This document shows, one piece after another, positions 45,214 through 54,439 of a stretch of DNA of 64,000 nt (the first letter of the stretch is position 1; the number at the start of each line of letters is the position of its first letter). The stretch covers positions 1 to 64,000 of the forward strand of contig DXIO01000086.1 in assembly GCA_019112875.1 (NCBI GenBank), in the 5' to 3' direction. The translations under genes were made by a program, and so were the position numbers. Source of the DNA: Candidatus Aquabacterium excrementipullorum (lineage in GTDB: Bacteria > Pseudomonadota > Gammaproteobacteria > Burkholderiales > Burkholderiaceae_C). The notes beneath the pieces are model-generated. The model ran no database searches, had not been told where the DNA came from, and saw only the letters and a program-made list of their open reading frames with translations.

Positions 45214-46491
45214 ATGCCCAATTGCTTTGACCTCGATGCCCGCCGGTTCGTGGGGAGACCCGCCTTGCTGGCCCTCGCCGTGCTGGCCGGCTGCGCCTCC
45301 GGCCCGGCGACACCACCGCGCTCGGCAGAGGGCGGGGTGCCAGCGGCCGTCGATGGACAGGCCCTGACCGAGCAGCGCTTTGCGCAATGGGTGGCTGGCT
45401 TTCGCGAATCCGCCCGTGCGGCCGGCATCGACGAGGCGACGCTGCATGCCGCGCTGGACACGGTGCAGCTGCATCACCGTGCCGTGGTGGCCGACCGCGC
45501 CCAGCCCGAGTTCACGCGTGCATTGTGGGAGTACCTGGATGCGGTCATTTCGGAGCGGCGTGTGGCCACGGGCCAGCAGAAGCTGGCCGAGTTCCGCGCA
45601 GAGGCCGATGCCGCCGCCACGCGCTATGGCGTGCCGGGCCAGGTACTGATGGCCGTGTGGGGCATCGAGAGCAATTTCGGTGGCAATTACGGTGATGTGC
45701 CGGTGTTCGATGCCCTGGCCACACTGGGCTTCGAGGGCCGCCGCGAGGCCTGGGCCAAGAGCGAGCTGATGGCCGCCTTGAAGATCGTGCAACGCGGCGA
45801 CGTCGATGCGGCGCGCATGGTGGGCTCCTGGGCGGGCGCCATGGGGCAGACGCAGTTCATGCCCTCGTCTTACCTGAGCTATGCCGTGGATGCCGATGGC
45901 GATGGTCGCCGCGACATCTGGGGCAGCATGCCCGATGTGCTGGCTTCCACCGCGAACTTCCTGGCCCGTTCGGGTTGGCGTGCCGACGAGCCTTGGGGCG
46001 TGGAGGTGCAACTGCCCTCGGGCTTTGATCCTGCCCGCGCCGATGCGTCGGTGTGCCAGAACGCGGCGCAGTGGGCGCAGGAGGGTGTGCGAACCATGGA
46101 TGGCGCCGCCTTGCCGGCCATGGCCGATGCCATGGTGCTGCAACCGGCGGGCGCGCGCGGGCCGGCCTTCCTGGTGGGGCGCAACTACCGCGCCATCCTG
46201 CGTTACAACAACTCGATGAGCTATGCGCTCACGGTGGGTTTGCTGTCACAGCGCATCGCGGGCGGCCCTGGCGTGCAGGGGGCTTGGCCACGTGATTTGC
46301 GGGCGCTGACGCGAGGCGAGATGATCGCCCTGCAGACGGCGCTGAACCAGCGCGGCTTCGACAGCGGCACGCCCGATGGGCAGATGGGGCCGGCCACCCG
46401 GGGTGCGCTGCGGGCCTTCCAGCGCAGCGTGGGTCAGCCTGCGGACGGATTCCCCACGGCGCAATGGCTGCGCTTGCTGCAATCACCGTGA
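45214..46491 (+). CDS. mltB: Lytic murein transglycosylase B, lipoprotein with peptidoglycan-binding domain
   Basis: The 425-residue lipoprotein (lipobox LAGC, Cys27) would cleave the glycan strands of murein to anhydro-muropeptides from the outer-membrane side. The catalytic Glu is in VWGIESNFGGNYG, with GSWAGAMGQTQFMPSSYLSYAVD typical of the MltB (SLT_2) domain. The C-terminal 60 residues form a PG_binding_1 domain (LQTALNQRGFDSGTPDGQMG, ATRGALRAFQ). The start ATG 45214 gives a proper lipoprotein signal. It is divergent from the YghA-like gene. Confidence 0.93.
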   Translation: MPNCFDLDARRFVGRPALLALAVLAGCASGPATPPRSAEGGVPAAVDGQALTEQRFAQWVAGFRESARAAGIDEATLHAALDTVQLHHRAVVADRAQPEFTRALWEYLDAVISERRVATGQQKLAEFRAEADAAATRYGVPGQVLMAVWGIESNFGGNYGDVPVFDALATLGFEGRREAWAKSELMAALKIVQRGDVDAARMVGSWAGAMGQTQFMPSSYLSYAVDADGDGRRDIWGSMPDVLASTANFLARSGWRADEPWGVEVQLPSGFDPARADASVCQNAAQWAQEGVRTMDGAALPAMADAMVLQPAGARGPAFLVGRNYRAILRYNNSMSYALTVGLLSQRIAGGPGVQGAWPRDLRALTRGEMIALQTALNQRGFDSGTPDGQMGPATRGALRAFQRSVGQPADGFPTAQWLRLLQSP

Positions 46492-46673
46492 CGTTTTGCG
46501 CATTTGGCGCCTGGATGCACCATCGATAAGCCTGGCCAGATGCCGATAAACGGACTGCGCTTGAGAATAGCCATGGCCGTTCGGCATTCATCGGAGCGCT
46601 GCCCCGGCTCGGTCTGAGGTCTCATAGGGACTGCGTCGAGCCTTCGACGCCCTCTCTCCTTTGCCTGCCCGAC

Positions 46674-48548
46674 ATGAAGCGTTTCAAGACCTGGCCCCGC
46701 TGGCTGCAGATCGCCAGCATCCTTTTGATCACCGTGGCCAGCATCGCCGCCCTCGTGGCGGCGGACCTGCTGTCCAGCCGCCCCACCAGTGCCAGCCGCA
46801 CCGACCTGGCCGCCCGATTCGAGGCAGATCCCCAGGCCTGGCTGCACCACCCCATGAACGTATCGGCTTTCGAGCGTGCCCTCATGGAAGGGCGCGTGCG
46901 CGAGGTGGGTGTCGATGGTGTCCGTGTGTTGGTCACCACCCGCACCGGCGAGCGTTTCAGCACCCACCTGCTGGCCCGCTCCGACGGCCTGGGCAGCCGC
47001 CTGGAATCCCTGAGCCGCGACAAGGGCTTCGACCTGACGCCCATCAGCATCGACGAACGTGACCTGGGCATGCGCATCACCGACAGCCTGGGCGTGGTGA
47101 TGCAGCGCGTGCTGGCCGTGGCCTCCGTGGCCATCACCGCCTTCCTCGCTTTCTATCTCGTGCGCCAGGGCGGCGGTTTCGGCGGCAGCAAGCCGCAACT
47201 GGCCGAGACGCCGACGACGGGTTTCGATGACGTGATCGGCGCGATGGAGGCCAAGGCCGCGCTGCAGCAGGTCACCGCCTTCATGAAGTCGCCCGACAAG
47301 TACCTGGCCCTGGGCGCCAAGCCGCCGCGTGGCGTGCTGCTCGAAGGCCCGCCCGGCACGGGCAAGACCCTGCTGGCCCGCGCGCTGGCCGGCGAATGCG
47401 GTGCCAACTTCATCGCGGTCGATGGCTCGCACTTCTCCAGCATGTTCTATGGCGCCGGCATCGCCAAGGTGCGCGACCTGTTCGCCACCGCGCGCAAGAA
47501 CGCGCCGTGCATCGTGTTCATCGACGAGTTCGATGGCATCGGCCAACGCTCCAACGGCTCGGGCAAATCCAACGGCGGCGGTGTCTCGGAAGAGAACCGC
47601 ATCATCAACAAGCTGCTGGTGGAGATGGACGGTTTCGCGGCGATGGAGAACGTGATCGTGATCGGCGCGACCAACCACGTCGGCAACATCGACGAGGCGC
47701 TGCGCCGCCCGGGCCGCTTCGACCTGGTGGCCCGCATGACCCTGCCCACGCTGGGCGATCGCCGTGCGCTGTTCGATCTGTGCCTGGGCCGCGTCACGGC
47801 CGATGCGGCCATCGACACGGAATCGCTGGCCCGCGCCAGCAGCACGCTCTCGCACGCCGACATCACCAACGTGGTCAACCGTGCCACGGTGCTGGCGGCC
47901 GAGCAGGGCGCCGAGGCCGTGGGCCACGAGCACGTGCGCCGCGCGCTGGAATCGCACCAGCTGGGCGGCGAGGTCTCGGGCATGAAGGATCTGATGACGC
48001 CCGAGGACCGCCACCGCATCGCCGTGCACGAGAGCGGCCACGCCATCGTGGCGCATGCGCTGAAGGCCGGCGTGGTCGAACGCGTGACCATCGAGCCGCG
48101 CGGTCAGGCCCTGGGCGTGACCTTCGTGACCCGCGCCAACGAGCTGCCGCTGTACGGCGAGCAGGAGCTGCACGGCCGGCTGGGCATGCTGCTGGCGGGC
48201 CGCGAGGCCGAGTTGCTAGTGTTCGGCAACACGACCTCGGGCGCATCGGACGACCTCAAGCGTGCGTCGGAGCTGGCCATCGACATGGTCAGCAGCCTGG
48301 GCCTGAGCGAGGCCTTCGGCCTGCTGAGCATCAAGGGCGTGCCCGACAAGCTGGTCGGCCCGCACATCCAGGACCGTGTGCTGTCAGAGGCCAAGGCCCT
48401 GCTGGAGCGCGCACAGGCCGCCTGCCGCGAGGCGCTGGAGCGCCAATCAGGCGTGCTGCACGCCATGACGGCCAGCCTGCTGAAGGATGAGACCATTTCC
48501 GGCGATGGCCTGCGCGACATGCTGGACGGGCAGGTCGCCAACGGGTGA
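46674..48548 (+). CDS. FtsH-family AAA ATPase/zinc metalloprotease paralogue
   Basis: This 624-residue membrane protease has two N-terminal helices (about 9-32 and 145-163) around a short periplasmic domain. Next are Walker A GPPGTGKT (225-232), pore loop SSMFYGAG, Walker B IDEFD (283-287; FtsH has IDEID), SRH RPGRFD, zinc motif HESGH (452-456) and third ligand D526 in SGASDD. All active-site residues are present. It differs from housekeeping FtsH in the pore loop (FVGV replaced by FYGA) and lacks the usual C-terminal tail. It is probably a second, specialised copy; targets are unknown. It faces the coiled-coil gene tail to tail. Confidence 0.88.
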   Translation: MKRFKTWPRWLQIASILLITVASIAALVAADLLSSRPTSASRTDLAARFEADPQAWLHHPMNVSAFERALMEGRVREVGVDGVRVLVTTRTGERFSTHLLARSDGLGSRLESLSRDKGFDLTPISIDERDLGMRITDSLGVVMQRVLAVASVAITAFLAFYLVRQGGGFGGSKPQLAETPTTGFDDVIGAMEAKAALQQVTAFMKSPDKYLALGAKPPRGVLLEGPPGTGKTLLARALAGECGANFIAVDGSHFSSMFYGAGIAKVRDLFATARKNAPCIVFIDEFDGIGQRSNGSGKSNGGGVSEENRIINKLLVEMDGFAAMENVIVIGATNHVGNIDEALRRPGRFDLVARMTLPTLGDRRALFDLCLGRVTADAAIDTESLARASSTLSHADITNVVNRATVLAAEQGAEAVGHEHVRRALESHQLGGEVSGMKDLMTPEDRHRIAVHESGHAIVAHALKAGVVERVTIEPRGQALGVTFVTRANELPLYGEQELHGRLGMLLAGREAELLVFGNTTSGASDDLKRASELAIDMVSSLGLSEAFGLLSIKGVPDKLVGPHIQDRVLSEAKALLERAQAACREALERQSGVLHAMTASLLKDETISGDGLRDMLDGQVANG

Positions 48549-48568
48549 CGGCCTGCCGCGCCCCAGCC

Positions 48569-50404
48569 TCATGCCAGCAACGGCGCGAACTTCTCCGCCT
48601 GGTTCTTGACCCGCTTGGCCAGCCGCGCGGCCTTGCTCGGAGAGCCAGCCTTGGCCTGCGCGGCGATCATCAGTTCTGATTCGAGGAATTGAAGTGCCTG
48701 GTAGGCCTCCTGTTCCTTGGCATCCTCTTCCGCGAAGCCTTTGTTGATCAGTTCGCTTGCGAGGTCGGAGATCGCCTGCCGGGCCTGGTCGAACTGACGC
48801 TTCTCGATCAGGGATTTGGCCAGGTCGATCCGCCTGGAGATGAGCATGACGTTGTCGGGTTGCCGCTCGCCTTTTTGAAACTGCTCCATCTCCTGCTTCT
48901 CCGTGGTCCCACTGCTGTGGTCTGAGATATCGCGCCGAAGGAGATCCGTGCCGATGGTCAGGGTTTCGATCTTCTCATCGAGTTCCCGCTCCAGTTCCTG
49001 GCGCTCATCCTCGGGTTCTGGACCAAATTCCTTCAACTGGACACGCAGCTTGTCGACCTCTTTCTCCAGTTCCTTCATGGACACGCCGCGCTTGCGCAGC
49101 GCGGCTTCCCGCTCCTGGGCGCGTTTGGAGGCCAGCATCGTGAAATCCTCGATGGCCTTCTTGTCAGGCATGGCCTTGCGGGCATTACCCAGCAGCGTCT
49201 GAATCTGCTTGCGCAACTCGCTGCATGCGTCTGCAAGCTCTGCAGGCGACTTGTTGCTGGACAGGGTGGCCGAGATCTTGCCGAACTCTTCCTGGTAGGC
49301 TGACAACAACTCCTGCATCGCGTAGATGGCCTTGGCACGTTCGGGAAACTGGCCATCGGACTCATCGGCATGCGCGGCGACCCGGTTGATCATGTCGCTG
49401 ATGTCGCCCGTCAGGTTCCCCAGCTCAAAGATGTCCACCTGCTCTTCCTTGAGCAGTCCCATCACCTGGTCAAGGCCGCCCACGACCTTGGATTTCCACT
49501 CCGCCGGCTTGACGGGCAAGGCGTACGACACGTTGCCGTCTTCTGTCAGGCCGAAGCCCTTGTCCTTGCTGCCCTTGCGAATCTGCTTGACCTCATCCTT
49601 CGCGTAGTGCTTGTCCATGCGATCGCTGGTGGCCTGGGCGTAGACCTCATCCTCCTTCATGCTCTGGTGCTTGACCTCCGCACGGGCGGCCTCTTCGCTC
49701 TTGACCATGCGGGCCAGGCGGGCCAGGGTGGCCAGCGCCTTGTCGAACTGGCCGGCTTTGGCTTCCTGGACCATCTGCGCGAAGTTGCTGTCCAGATCGT
49801 CGGCCCAGGTGCCCTTGGTCTGGGCCTTGGCCTTCTTGAGCGCATCGTCGAAGGCGGGGCGCAGTTTCTTGAGCTTTTCCTGAAAGTCCTTGGCGAGCGG
49901 AGAGACCTGGCCTGAAGGTGCCGTCACGGGGGGCTTGGGCACATTCTGCTGGGGAGCCTTGTTCTCGACAGGCACCGTTTTGGCCGCGGGGCCATTGGGC
50001 TTGGGCGGCTCGACACTCGGTGCATCTTCCTGCTCGTTCTCGGTTTCAGCCTCGTCTTCCTCGCCGTTGAACTTGACGACGCTCTTGATGCCCGAAAGCT
50101 TCAGGGCGGCGCTCACCAGCCGGGGCTGCAGCTTGCCGGTCTCGCGTTCGAACACGATCTCGTTGTCCTTGACCGTGCACACGCCCATGGCGTACGCGGC
50201 CTTGGGGGCGGCCTTCTTGAGGTCGCCGATCAGCGATTTGGCGACGTCACCCACCAGCACCAGCGGCGCTTCCTTCTTGTCGAAGGGATAGGCGTCGAAA
50301 TAGTGGAAAGGCTCCTGACCTGGTTTGTCCAGCGCCTTGCGCAGGATCTTGTCGTAGTCGGCGCGGCTGTTGATCTGGCCGATCATCTTGAAATAGGTCG
50401 TCAC
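48569..50404 (-). CDS. Large coiled-coil protein of unknown function
   Basis: The 611-residue soluble, highly charged protein has several parts. A compact N-terminal domain (about 1-115; FKMIGQINSRADYDKILRK, YAMGVCTVKDNEIVFE) is followed by an acidic/Pro-rich linker (about 120-170). A helical block comes next (175-300), then a middle domain with GFGLTEDGNVSYALPV. Long coiled coils run from about 330 to 611, including ELEKEVDKLRVQLKEFGPEPE. No signal peptide or membrane helix is seen, and I recognise no family. The GTG at 50404 follows GAGGGGA and is preferred to an upstream ATG at 50497. Possibly a scaffold or a partner of the convergent FtsH paralogue; this is only a guess. Confidence 0.7.
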   Translation of the reverse strand: MTTYFKMIGQINSRADYDKILRKALDKPGQEPFHYFDAYPFDKKEAPLVLVGDVAKSLIGDLKKAAPKAAYAMGVCTVKDNEIVFERETGKLQPRLVSAALKLSGIKSVVKFNGEEDEAETENEQEDAPSVEPPKPNGPAAKTVPVENKAPQQNVPKPPVTAPSGQVSPLAKDFQEKLKKLRPAFDDALKKAKAQTKGTWADDLDSNFAQMVQEAKAGQFDKALATLARLARMVKSEEAARAEVKHQSMKEDEVYAQATSDRMDKHYAKDEVKQIRKGSKDKGFGLTEDGNVSYALPVKPAEWKSKVVGGLDQVMGLLKEEQVDIFELGNLTGDISDMINRVAAHADESDGQFPERAKAIYAMQELLSAYQEEFGKISATLSSNKSPAELADACSELRKQIQTLLGNARKAMPDKKAIEDFTMLASKRAQEREAALRKRGVSMKELEKEVDKLRVQLKEFGPEPEDERQELERELDEKIETLTIGTDLLRRDISDHSSGTTEKQEMEQFQKGERQPDNVMLISRRIDLAKSLIEKRQFDQARQAISDLASELINKGFAEEDAKEQEAYQALQFLESELMIAAQAKAGSPSKAARLAKRVKNQAEKFAPLLA

Positions 50405-50589
50405 GGTCTTTCCCCTCGGGCTGCTGGTGTGCCGCGGATTGTGATCAGTTGTTTCCCAGTTGGACACCCTACTAATTGCTTGTTTCAACCCGTTCAAGGG
50501 GGTGGATCACCTGATCCGAAGGGTCTCTCCGTGGCGGCCGGGTTATCCCTGTGCCTTCATGCCAACAGCGTCGGTATGCACGCCGTTCC

Positions 50590-51687
50590 TCAAGACCTCC
50601 TGCCCGGCGCGGCAAAGCGTCTGCGCGACCACTGGTGGATCGGGTCCTCGATCCAGCGGTGCATGGCATGGGCCGTTGCCAGCGTCAGCACCATCGACCC
50701 CGCCATCACGGCGGCGGTTGGCATCGAGGGCATGGCATGGACAAGGAATTCGATGACCGTGCTATGGACGGCGTAAAGCGGATACGAGATCGCGCCCAGC
50801 CATCTGAGCCAAGCCTTGTCGAGCCGGCTGCGCAGTACCGGGCTGTACACGCAGGCCAGGAAGAGAACCAGGGCGACGGTCCATGCGGCCAGGTTCTTCC
50901 GTGTCGTGATGCCTGCCTCCGGAGCGAAGAACAGCACGACCAGGAACAGCCCTGCCAATGTCCAGATGCGGCTTGGCGTCAGCGTGCGGCGGTAGGCCAG
51001 GCAGGCCACCGTGCCCAGGAAGAGCACGGGCAGGCAACTGACGGCGAGTTGAAGGTCGGCTGTGGTCTCCACCGGCGGCGCGTACTTGACGATCCAGCGC
51101 GGAAAGCGGCTCGCACACCAGCCCAGGAGACAGGCCATCAGCGTGAGAAGCGGAAACATCCGCGCCTGTGGCCTGCGGCCGGCGACAGTGAACACCAAGG
51201 CCATCAGCAGGTAGAACTTCACCTCGATGTTCAGCGTCCACACAATGGGCTCGATGTTCTTCTCGATCCCCATGAACAGGTTGCCGAACAGGCTGATGTT
51301 GAGCAGGAAGATCCCCAAGGTCTCCGCATCGCAGGCCCTCATGTCCAGTGCAAGCTGGGAGACCAGCCGCAGGGCCACCGCAGTGATGATCACGGGATAC
51401 AGGCGGAACACGCGCTGGAGCAGGAAGCGGGCAGGGGGTGTTCTCTCCAGGCTGATGAAGATGACGAAGCCGCTTAGCAGGAAGAATGCGCCCACGCCAA
51501 AGGCGCCCATGAACGTCGCGACCTGGAAGAGGCCGCTGTCCGGAGTCGGCCGGCTTCCCAGCAGAATGGTGTGGTCCAGCGCAACCAGCAATGCCGCCAA
51601 GCCGCGGAGGGCATTGAGCGATTCAAGCTTTGCAGTGCTTTCGTGGCTGGGAAACGCCGTACTCCGGGGGGTGGTGAGTTTGTGCAT
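50590..51687 (-). CDS. Acyltransferase family 3 (OafA/YrhL-type) membrane protein
   Basis: The 365-residue integral membrane acyltransferase has about ten helices. It begins with the family pattern LNALRGLAALLVALDH (catalytic His at about 39) and has GAFGVGAFFLLSGFVIF, RVFRLYPVI, WTLNIEVKFYLLMA and LGAISYPLYAVHS. Such enzymes O-acetylate surface polysaccharides, lipids or antibiotics. No polysaccharide cluster is next to it, so the acceptor is open. Monocistronic. Confidence 0.9.
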   Translation of the reverse strand: MHKLTTPRSTAFPSHESTAKLESLNALRGLAALLVALDHTILLGSRPTPDSGLFQVATFMGAFGVGAFFLLSGFVIFISLERTPPARFLLQRVFRLYPVIITAVALRLVSQLALDMRACDAETLGIFLLNISLFGNLFMGIEKNIEPIVWTLNIEVKFYLLMALVFTVAGRRPQARMFPLLTLMACLLGWCASRFPRWIVKYAPPVETTADLQLAVSCLPVLFLGTVACLAYRRTLTPSRIWTLAGLFLVVLFFAPEAGITTRKNLAAWTVALVLFLACVYSPVLRSRLDKAWLRWLGAISYPLYAVHSTVIEFLVHAMPSMPTAAVMAGSMVLTLATAHAMHRWIEDPIHQWSRRRFAAPGRRS

Positions 51688-52081
51688 GCAGATTCAAGGC
51701 GTCCCCTGTGGCCATGGCACACAAGGGTGAAACGGGGCGTCCGTGCTTGTCGCCCGACGGTAGGCGAGTTTAGGTGCTTCATTGCCACATCAAGGGTGGC
51801 GGCTGTACGCCGAGCGCCTGTGTGCCGCGGTTCGGCGCCACAAAGGTCTTCCCTGTGCCGCTTCGCCAACACACGCTCCGGGCTAACCCGCATCTCTCTG
51901 TGCAGGGCAAAAATGGCCGTCAATGCCAATGCGCTCAGCGTCCGGGATCCCCGGCATGGTGCGACGCCTAGGGTAATTCCTGGGCAGGGTCTCTTCTTGT
52001 CCGTACGTAAAGACATCAGACTATCGGCTTTGCCGGCCGGCACGGTATTCCCAGGTCCAGCAATCACCGCCCCTGCTGCGT
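51688..52081. other. Divergent intergenic region (acyltransferase / AraC regulator)
   Basis: There is no convincing gene in 394 bases. A 12-bp palindrome TGCCGGCCGGCA (52031-52042) lies 40 bp before the AraC-family start. In DNA this GC-rich it may be chance. Confidence 0.4.
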
Positions 52082-53095
52082 ATGCGTGTCTCTCCACTGA
52101 ACCTCAAGATCCTGGCCTACACACTGGACGTGGAGGGCCACAGCTCCGTCAATGTGCTGCAGCGTTGCGGGCTGGAGAGCCTCGACGATCTGGAGGAAGA
52201 TGGCGACTGGCTGCCCGTGGAACTGTTCGACCGGATGATGGCCTATGCTGTCGAGGAGACGGGCGATCCAGGCTTCGCGCTGGTGGCGGGCAAGAGCCTG
52301 GCGCTGATGCGCTATGGCCACATGGTGCCGCTGGTGATCAGTTCCCCCAGTCTGCGTCAGGCCCTGACGGACGTGCAGCGCTTCGCCCAGTTGGTGCTGC
52401 CGTCGTCGGAACTGCAACTGGTGGAAACGGCCAAGGGCACCCGCATCGACGTGCACCCCGTGGTCACGCAGGGCCTGAGCGGGCGCTTTCGCACCGAGTT
52501 CGCCGTGATGAGTGCTGTGCAGATGCTGCGTTTTGCGGGTGGCGATTGGCGGGATATCCACCGCGTGGATTTTCCCTATGCCGCTCCGCATGCCCTGCAA
52601 AGCCGCTATGCGGCCTGCTTCGGCGAGCAGACATTCTTCTTGCAAGGCGAGTGCGGCGTGAGCTTCGATGCGCGGCTGCTCGACAAGCCGCTGCCATCGC
52701 ACGACCCGCTGGCTTACGTGGCCGCGCGCACACGGGCGGAATCGGCGCTGGCGGCGATGCAGAACCGTTCGGACACGGCAGAGCGTGTGCGCCAGTGGTT
52801 GCTCGATGCGTTTCCGCGCCAGCCATCCATGGCCGACACGGCAAAGCATCTTGGCATGACTGAACGCACGCTGCGGCGTCACCTGGCCTTGCTCAACACG
52901 TCCCACATCGAGGTGGCTCAGGACTGCCAGCGCCTGATGGCCGAGCGCCTGCTGGCAGAAGGGGTGCTGTCGATCAAACAGGTGGCCGACGAACTGGGAT
53001 TCGCATCGGTGAGCACTTTCCACCGGGCGTTTCGGCGGTGGACAGGGGCGACCCCGTCCACCTGGCGCGCGGAGCGCCTGGCGCCCCAACGCTGA
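52082..53095 (+). CDS. AraC-family regulator with arabinose-binding-type (AraC_arabinose_bd) sensor domain
   Basis: The 337-residue regulator has an N-terminal ligand domain of the group seen in OruR/ArgR-like and catabolic AraC proteins (about 15-200; GHMVPLVISSPSLRQAL). The C-terminal double HTH (about 230-330) has PSMADTAKHLGMTERTLRRHL and the conserved ISIKQVADELGFASVSTFHRAFRRW-like segment. The inducer is unknown. Members of this group often activate lipid or aromatic catabolism genes, which would fit the SRPBCC/lipase surroundings; this is inference. Confidence 0.92.
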   Translation: MRVSPLNLKILAYTLDVEGHSSVNVLQRCGLESLDDLEEDGDWLPVELFDRMMAYAVEETGDPGFALVAGKSLALMRYGHMVPLVISSPSLRQALTDVQRFAQLVLPSSELQLVETAKGTRIDVHPVVTQGLSGRFRTEFAVMSAVQMLRFAGGDWRDIHRVDFPYAAPHALQSRYAACFGEQTFFLQGECGVSFDARLLDKPLPSHDPLAYVAARTRAESALAAMQNRSDTAERVRQWLLDAFPRQPSMADTAKHLGMTERTLRRHLALLNTSHIEVAQDCQRLMAERLLAEGVLSIKQVADELGFASVSTFHRAFRRWTGATPSTWRAERLAPQR

Positions 53096-53122
53096 TCGGG
53101 CGTCCGAGCACCGCCTTCAGGT

Positions 53123-53806
53123 TCAGGCCTGCAGCGTGGAGGCCGCGTCGACGACTTCTTCCTTCTGCCGCTTGGCCTGCACAGCCAGCAGAGGTCCGGC
53201 TGCATCGTGCTCCTTCGCCAGGGTAGACCACATCGTCGGGTTGAGCAGCTTCATGGAGTCGGTCATGGAGCGGGCCCATGCATTGGCGGCGTCTGACAAG
53301 GTGGCTTGCAGCGCCTCGGCCGAATCGACGACCTGGGCCAGAACTTCCTCCGTCGGCGCTGCCACGGCCTGAGTGGCCAGCGTGGCGGGCACCTCGATGA
53401 GGTCCTCGGAGCGGTCCAGAAGGCCGGCAGAGCGGCGCAGCGTCGTCAGCATATCGGCTTCTATCTCTTGCACCACGGCGTCGTCACCCACACCATTTGG
53501 ATAGTGCAGGGTGTAGACGAGGCGGGTGCGTCGACCGCCATCGAGCGGCGTGAACAGCACGGTCGCACGGCAATCGACGTCCCCACAGCGCGCGTGCCAG
53601 CTGATGAGTTGGCCCGGGCGCTGCTGGACATCATCGATGAGCCATTCACCGTCGTCCTTCAGCCACTTCCAGCCTTGTTCGCCGAGCGAGCGCACCTGGC
53701 GCACGCTGGGCATGATGTCGGCATACAGCGCGACATGGGCCCAACGGGCCTGGATCTCCGGCAGCGGGGTGTCGGTTTCGAGGGTCTTGACCAGCTTGGT
53801 CGCCAT
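53123..53806 (-). CDS. SRPBCC-family (START-like) protein with phasin-like C-terminal tail
   Basis: Of 227 residues, the first 145 or so form a polyketide-cyclase/START-like SRPBCC domain (LPEIQARWAHVALYADIMPSV near the start; GQLISWHARCGDVDCRATVLF). The last 80 or so are helical, with EALQATLSDAANAWARSM and LLNPTMWSTLAKE, which looks like a phasin segment that coats polyhydroxyalkanoate granules. SRPBCC domains bind hydrophobic ligands. The fusion suggests a granule-surface or lipid-binding protein. The two-domain reading is mine and needs a profile search. Confidence 0.65.
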   Translation of the reverse strand: MATKLVKTLETDTPLPEIQARWAHVALYADIMPSVRQVRSLGEQGWKWLKDDGEWLIDDVQQRPGQLISWHARCGDVDCRATVLFTPLDGGRRTRLVYTLHYPNGVGDDAVVQEIEADMLTTLRRSAGLLDRSEDLIEVPATLATQAVAAPTEEVLAQVVDSAEALQATLSDAANAWARSMTDSMKLLNPTMWSTLAKEHDAAGPLLAVQAKRQKEEVVDAASTLQA

Positions 53807-53943
53807 GATGGTTCCCTTTCGTTCAGTGCGTGACAGCGGGCTGTCACCTTGAACTCATGGTCCCACCATGGCGGCTTGTATACAGCCGGCACACGCCGAT
53901 GCGTATTGTCGGCACGTGCCTACGTCCACGCCGAGCGATCGGA

Positions 53944-54354
53944 TCAGCGCGTGCCGCTGCCGGCCGGGCTGCCGGTACCCAGCCCGGCGCCTGAACCCGA
54001 GCCTGCAGAGCCCGAGCCCGAGCGCGGCGTGGTGCTGTCATTGCTGCTCGGCGATCCCAGGGTGTCGCTGGGCGAGCGGTTGCGTTCATCCACCGAACGC
54101 GAGAGCGAGCCGGCATCGGGCGAGACCGGGCCGCTGGCGCCAGGCAATGGGCTGGCCGCGCTCGTGCCGCTGTCGGTAGCGCCCGGCACGTTGGGTGTGG
54201 GCGAACCGCCGCCGCCCGGCGTGGTGCTCACGCCCGGTGCCACGATGGTGCCGGGTGGCGATGTGCTGCCGGAGGCGCTCGATTGCGCTTGCACCAGGCC
54301 CATGCCTGCGGCCAGCAAGGTGGCCAGGCCAGTGTGGATCAGGGATGTCTTCAT
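53944..54354 (-). CDS. Small secreted Ser/Gly/Pro-rich protein
   Basis: The 136-residue protein has a Sec signal peptide (about 1-24, LIHTGLATLLAAGMGLVQA). The mature part is low complexity, Ser, Gly, Thr and Pro rich, without cysteines. No fold is expected and the function is unknown. ATG 54354 follows GGAGA. It lies 85 bp downstream of the lipase gene on the same strand. Confidence 0.6.
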   Translation of the reverse strand: MKTSLIHTGLATLLAAGMGLVQAQSSASGSTSPPGTIVAPGVSTTPGGGGSPTPNVPGATDSGTSAASPLPGASGPVSPDAGSLSRSVDERNRSPSDTLGSPSSNDSTTPRSGSGSAGSGSGAGLGTGSPAGSGTR

Positions 54355-54439
54355 GGGGTCTCCTTTCCATGAGAGGGGGGGAACCTTCACTGGGCAAGCG
54401 GCATGCCCCGGGCTCTTCTCACACCCCTGATCCTCTGCT

